From: Nocardioides cremeus
Lineage (GTDB): Bacteria; Actinomycetota; Actinomycetes; Propionibacteriales; Nocardioidaceae
Assembly (NCBI RefSeq): GCF_030518195.1
Contig: NZ_JAULSC010000006.1
Location: 62,001 to 126,000 of the forward strand
Length of the DNA: 64,000 bases
Reading direction: 5' to 3'
Positions 63,114 through 64,000 of the stretch are shown here, in pieces (within the stretch, counting starts at the first letter, position 1; each line of letters opens with the position of its first letter). The notes under the pieces are model-generated. The model ran no database searches and was not told the DNA's origin. It saw only the letters and a program-made list of their open reading frames with translations. Both the position numbers and the translations under genes were made by a program.

Positions 63114-63129
63114 TACCGCATATCGGGGA
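63114..63129 (+). promoter_or_regulatory. Shared 16-nt motif, copy 2
   Basis: TACCGCATATCGGGGA lies in the divergent region between the beta-helix gene (start 63060) and the PIG-L gene (start 63216). It matches the copy at 39124-39139. Confidence 0.35.
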
Positions 63130-63215
63130 CCTCTGCGCACCGACGGCCCACACCGCCGCGGCCGCGCGCAGGATCGCCCTGACGGCCGCGTGGGCGAGGG
63201 GCAAGGGGGACCGAC

Positions 63216-63875
63216 GTGCTGGAGCTGGGGATCGGCGCTGGGGCGCTGGAGGTGGTGTGCCTGGGGGCGCACCCCGACGACATCGAGATCGGGTGCGGGG
63301 GCACCCTGCTGCGCCTGGCGAGCCGGCCGCAGACCTCGGTCGCCGCGCTGGTGCTGACCGGGACGCCCGACCGCGTCCGCGAGTCGGAGCAGGCGCTGGA
63401 GGGGTTGTTCCCCGGCACCCGGCTGAGCTGCGTGGGCCTGCCCGACGGGCGGCTGCCGGAGCACTGGGGCGCGGTCAAGCAGGCGCTCGAGGACCTCGCC
63501 GCCATCCACAGCCCCCATGTCGTCCTGGCGCCGCGCGCCGACGACGCCCACCAGGACCACCGGGTGGTGGGCGAGCTGGTGGCCACGGTCTGGCGCGACG
63601 CGCTGGTGCTGCACTACGAGATCCCCAAGTGGGACGCCGACCTGCGTCCCTCGACCCACTACGTCGCCCTCGACGAGGAGACTGCTCGCCGCAAGTTCGC
63701 CGTCCTCGACGCCTCGTTCCCCAGCCAGCACGGGCGCGACTGGTGGGACGAGGAGACCTTCCTGGGCCTGATGCGGCTGCGCGGCGTCGAGTGCCGCGCC
63801 CGGTACGCCGAGGGCTTCTCCTCGGCCAAGGTGCTGGTCGGTCTCGACGGCGCACGCGGGGGAGCGGCCTCGTGA
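63216..63875 (+). CDS. PIG-L family deacetylase
   Basis: A 219-aa zinc enzyme of the LmbE/MshB type that removes N-acetyl groups from sugars. The metal motif is CLGAHPDDIEIGCGGTL (AHPDD at 18-22), with the third ligand region in PRADDAHQDHRVVGELV (about 108-124). Substrates include GlcNAc-inositol and polysaccharide intermediates; here an exopolysaccharide precursor is likely. GTG 63216 has AAGGGGGA as binding site. Its stop overlaps the next start (GTGA). Confidence 0.9.
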   Translation: MLELGIGAGALEVVCLGAHPDDIEIGCGGTLLRLASRPQTSVAALVLTGTPDRVRESEQALEGLFPGTRLSCVGLPDGRLPEHWGAVKQALEDLAAIHSPHVVLAPRADDAHQDHRVVGELVATVWRDALVLHYEIPKWDADLRPSTHYVALDEETARRKFAVLDASFPSQHGRDWWDEETFLGLMRLRGVECRARYAEGFSSAKVLVGLDGARGGAAS

Positions 63876-64000
63876 TCGGCGGGACCGACCCGGACTTCTC
63901 GTGCTCGCTGCGGGCGCAGGCCCGCCTGCACGAGCTGGTGCCCGGCGGGGCACACACCTACGCCCGCGGCAGCGACCAGTACCCCGAGCAGATGGCGCCG
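63872..64000 (+). CDS. Class III aminotransferase / glutamate-1-semialdehyde aminomutase-like, partial
   Basis: Only the first 43 residues are in the window (VIGGTDPDFSCSLRAQARLH, then ELVPGGAHTYARGSDQYPEQ). The PGGAHTYARGSDQYP stretch is typical of the N-terminus of class III PLP aminotransferases related to glutamate-1-semialdehyde 2,1-aminomutase that appear in sugar and polysaccharide clusters. Neither the PLP lysine nor the C-terminal domain is visible. It is translationally coupled to the PIG-L gene. Confidence 0.75.
   Translation, partial: MIGGTDPDFSCSLRAQARLHELVPGGAHTYARGSDQYPEQMAP

Overview
The window is high-GC DNA (about 70-75% by eye) from an actinomycete. The gene families, many GTG starts, ATGA/GTGA stop-start overlaps and the order of the first 24 kb point to the order Propionibacteriales, probably Nocardioides or a close relative; the genus is an inference. 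No tRNA, rRNA, CRISPR array, insertion sequence or phage gene was seen.

Region 1 (1-23093) is conserved chromosomal core. From the left: the first codons of a metallopeptidase-like gene, DUF3499, phosphomannomutase, a Trm112-like protein, a SIS protein, an acyltransferase, DUF808, ahcY, the mtrA-mtrB-lpqB signalling operon, comF-like, hpf, a LuxR-type response regulator, an AlkZ-like glycosylase, secA and an Rv3235-like protein. This broadly follows the Rv3259-Rv3235 order of Mycobacterium tuberculosis. A second core block on the minus strand holds an MgtE_N/CBS protein, DUF1003, Mrp and TatB. Several of these genes look leaderless: a -10 hexamer sits 6-8 nt before the start codon. hpf is the opposite, with a leader of over 400 nt rich in hairpins.

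Region 2 (23147-38975) is an accessory island for secreted or surface chemistry. It has four paralogous PAPS-type sulfotransferase-like proteins, a lipoprotein sulfatase, two related endonuclease/exonuclease/phosphatase (EEP) proteins (one fused to a degenerate alkaline-phosphatase-superfamily domain), a LicD-methyltransferase fusion, an 80-aa coiled-coil protein, a secreted phospholipase D-like protein, an acyl-CoA dehydrogenase, a lipoprotein, a MaoC dehydratase and a short SARP/BTAD regulator.

Region 3 (39296-64000, continuing past the window) is a large exopolysaccharide locus, divergent from the BTAD regulator. It encodes a GDP-mannose-6-dehydrogenase-like enzyme, glycosyltransferases, an asparagine-synthetase-like amidotransferase, an MDR-Gfo/Idh/MocA fusion oxidoreductase, a heparinase II/III protein, two Wzz-like proteins, a Wzy-like polymerase, a pyruvyltransferase, a Wzx-like flippase, deoxysugar genes (3,5-epimerase, C-methyltransferase, glucose-1-phosphate cytidylyltransferase), a beta-helix protein, a PIG-L deacetylase and the start of an aminotransferase gene. 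Together they suggest Wzx/Wzy-type assembly of an acidic polymer, perhaps uronate-containing, carrying a C-methyl branched deoxysugar.

The most unusual non-coding features are a two-orientation array of about 22-bp repeats between rfbF and the beta-helix gene (61110-61465), the structured hpf leader (11693-12188), and a 16-nt motif shared by the two ends of the exopolysaccharide locus.
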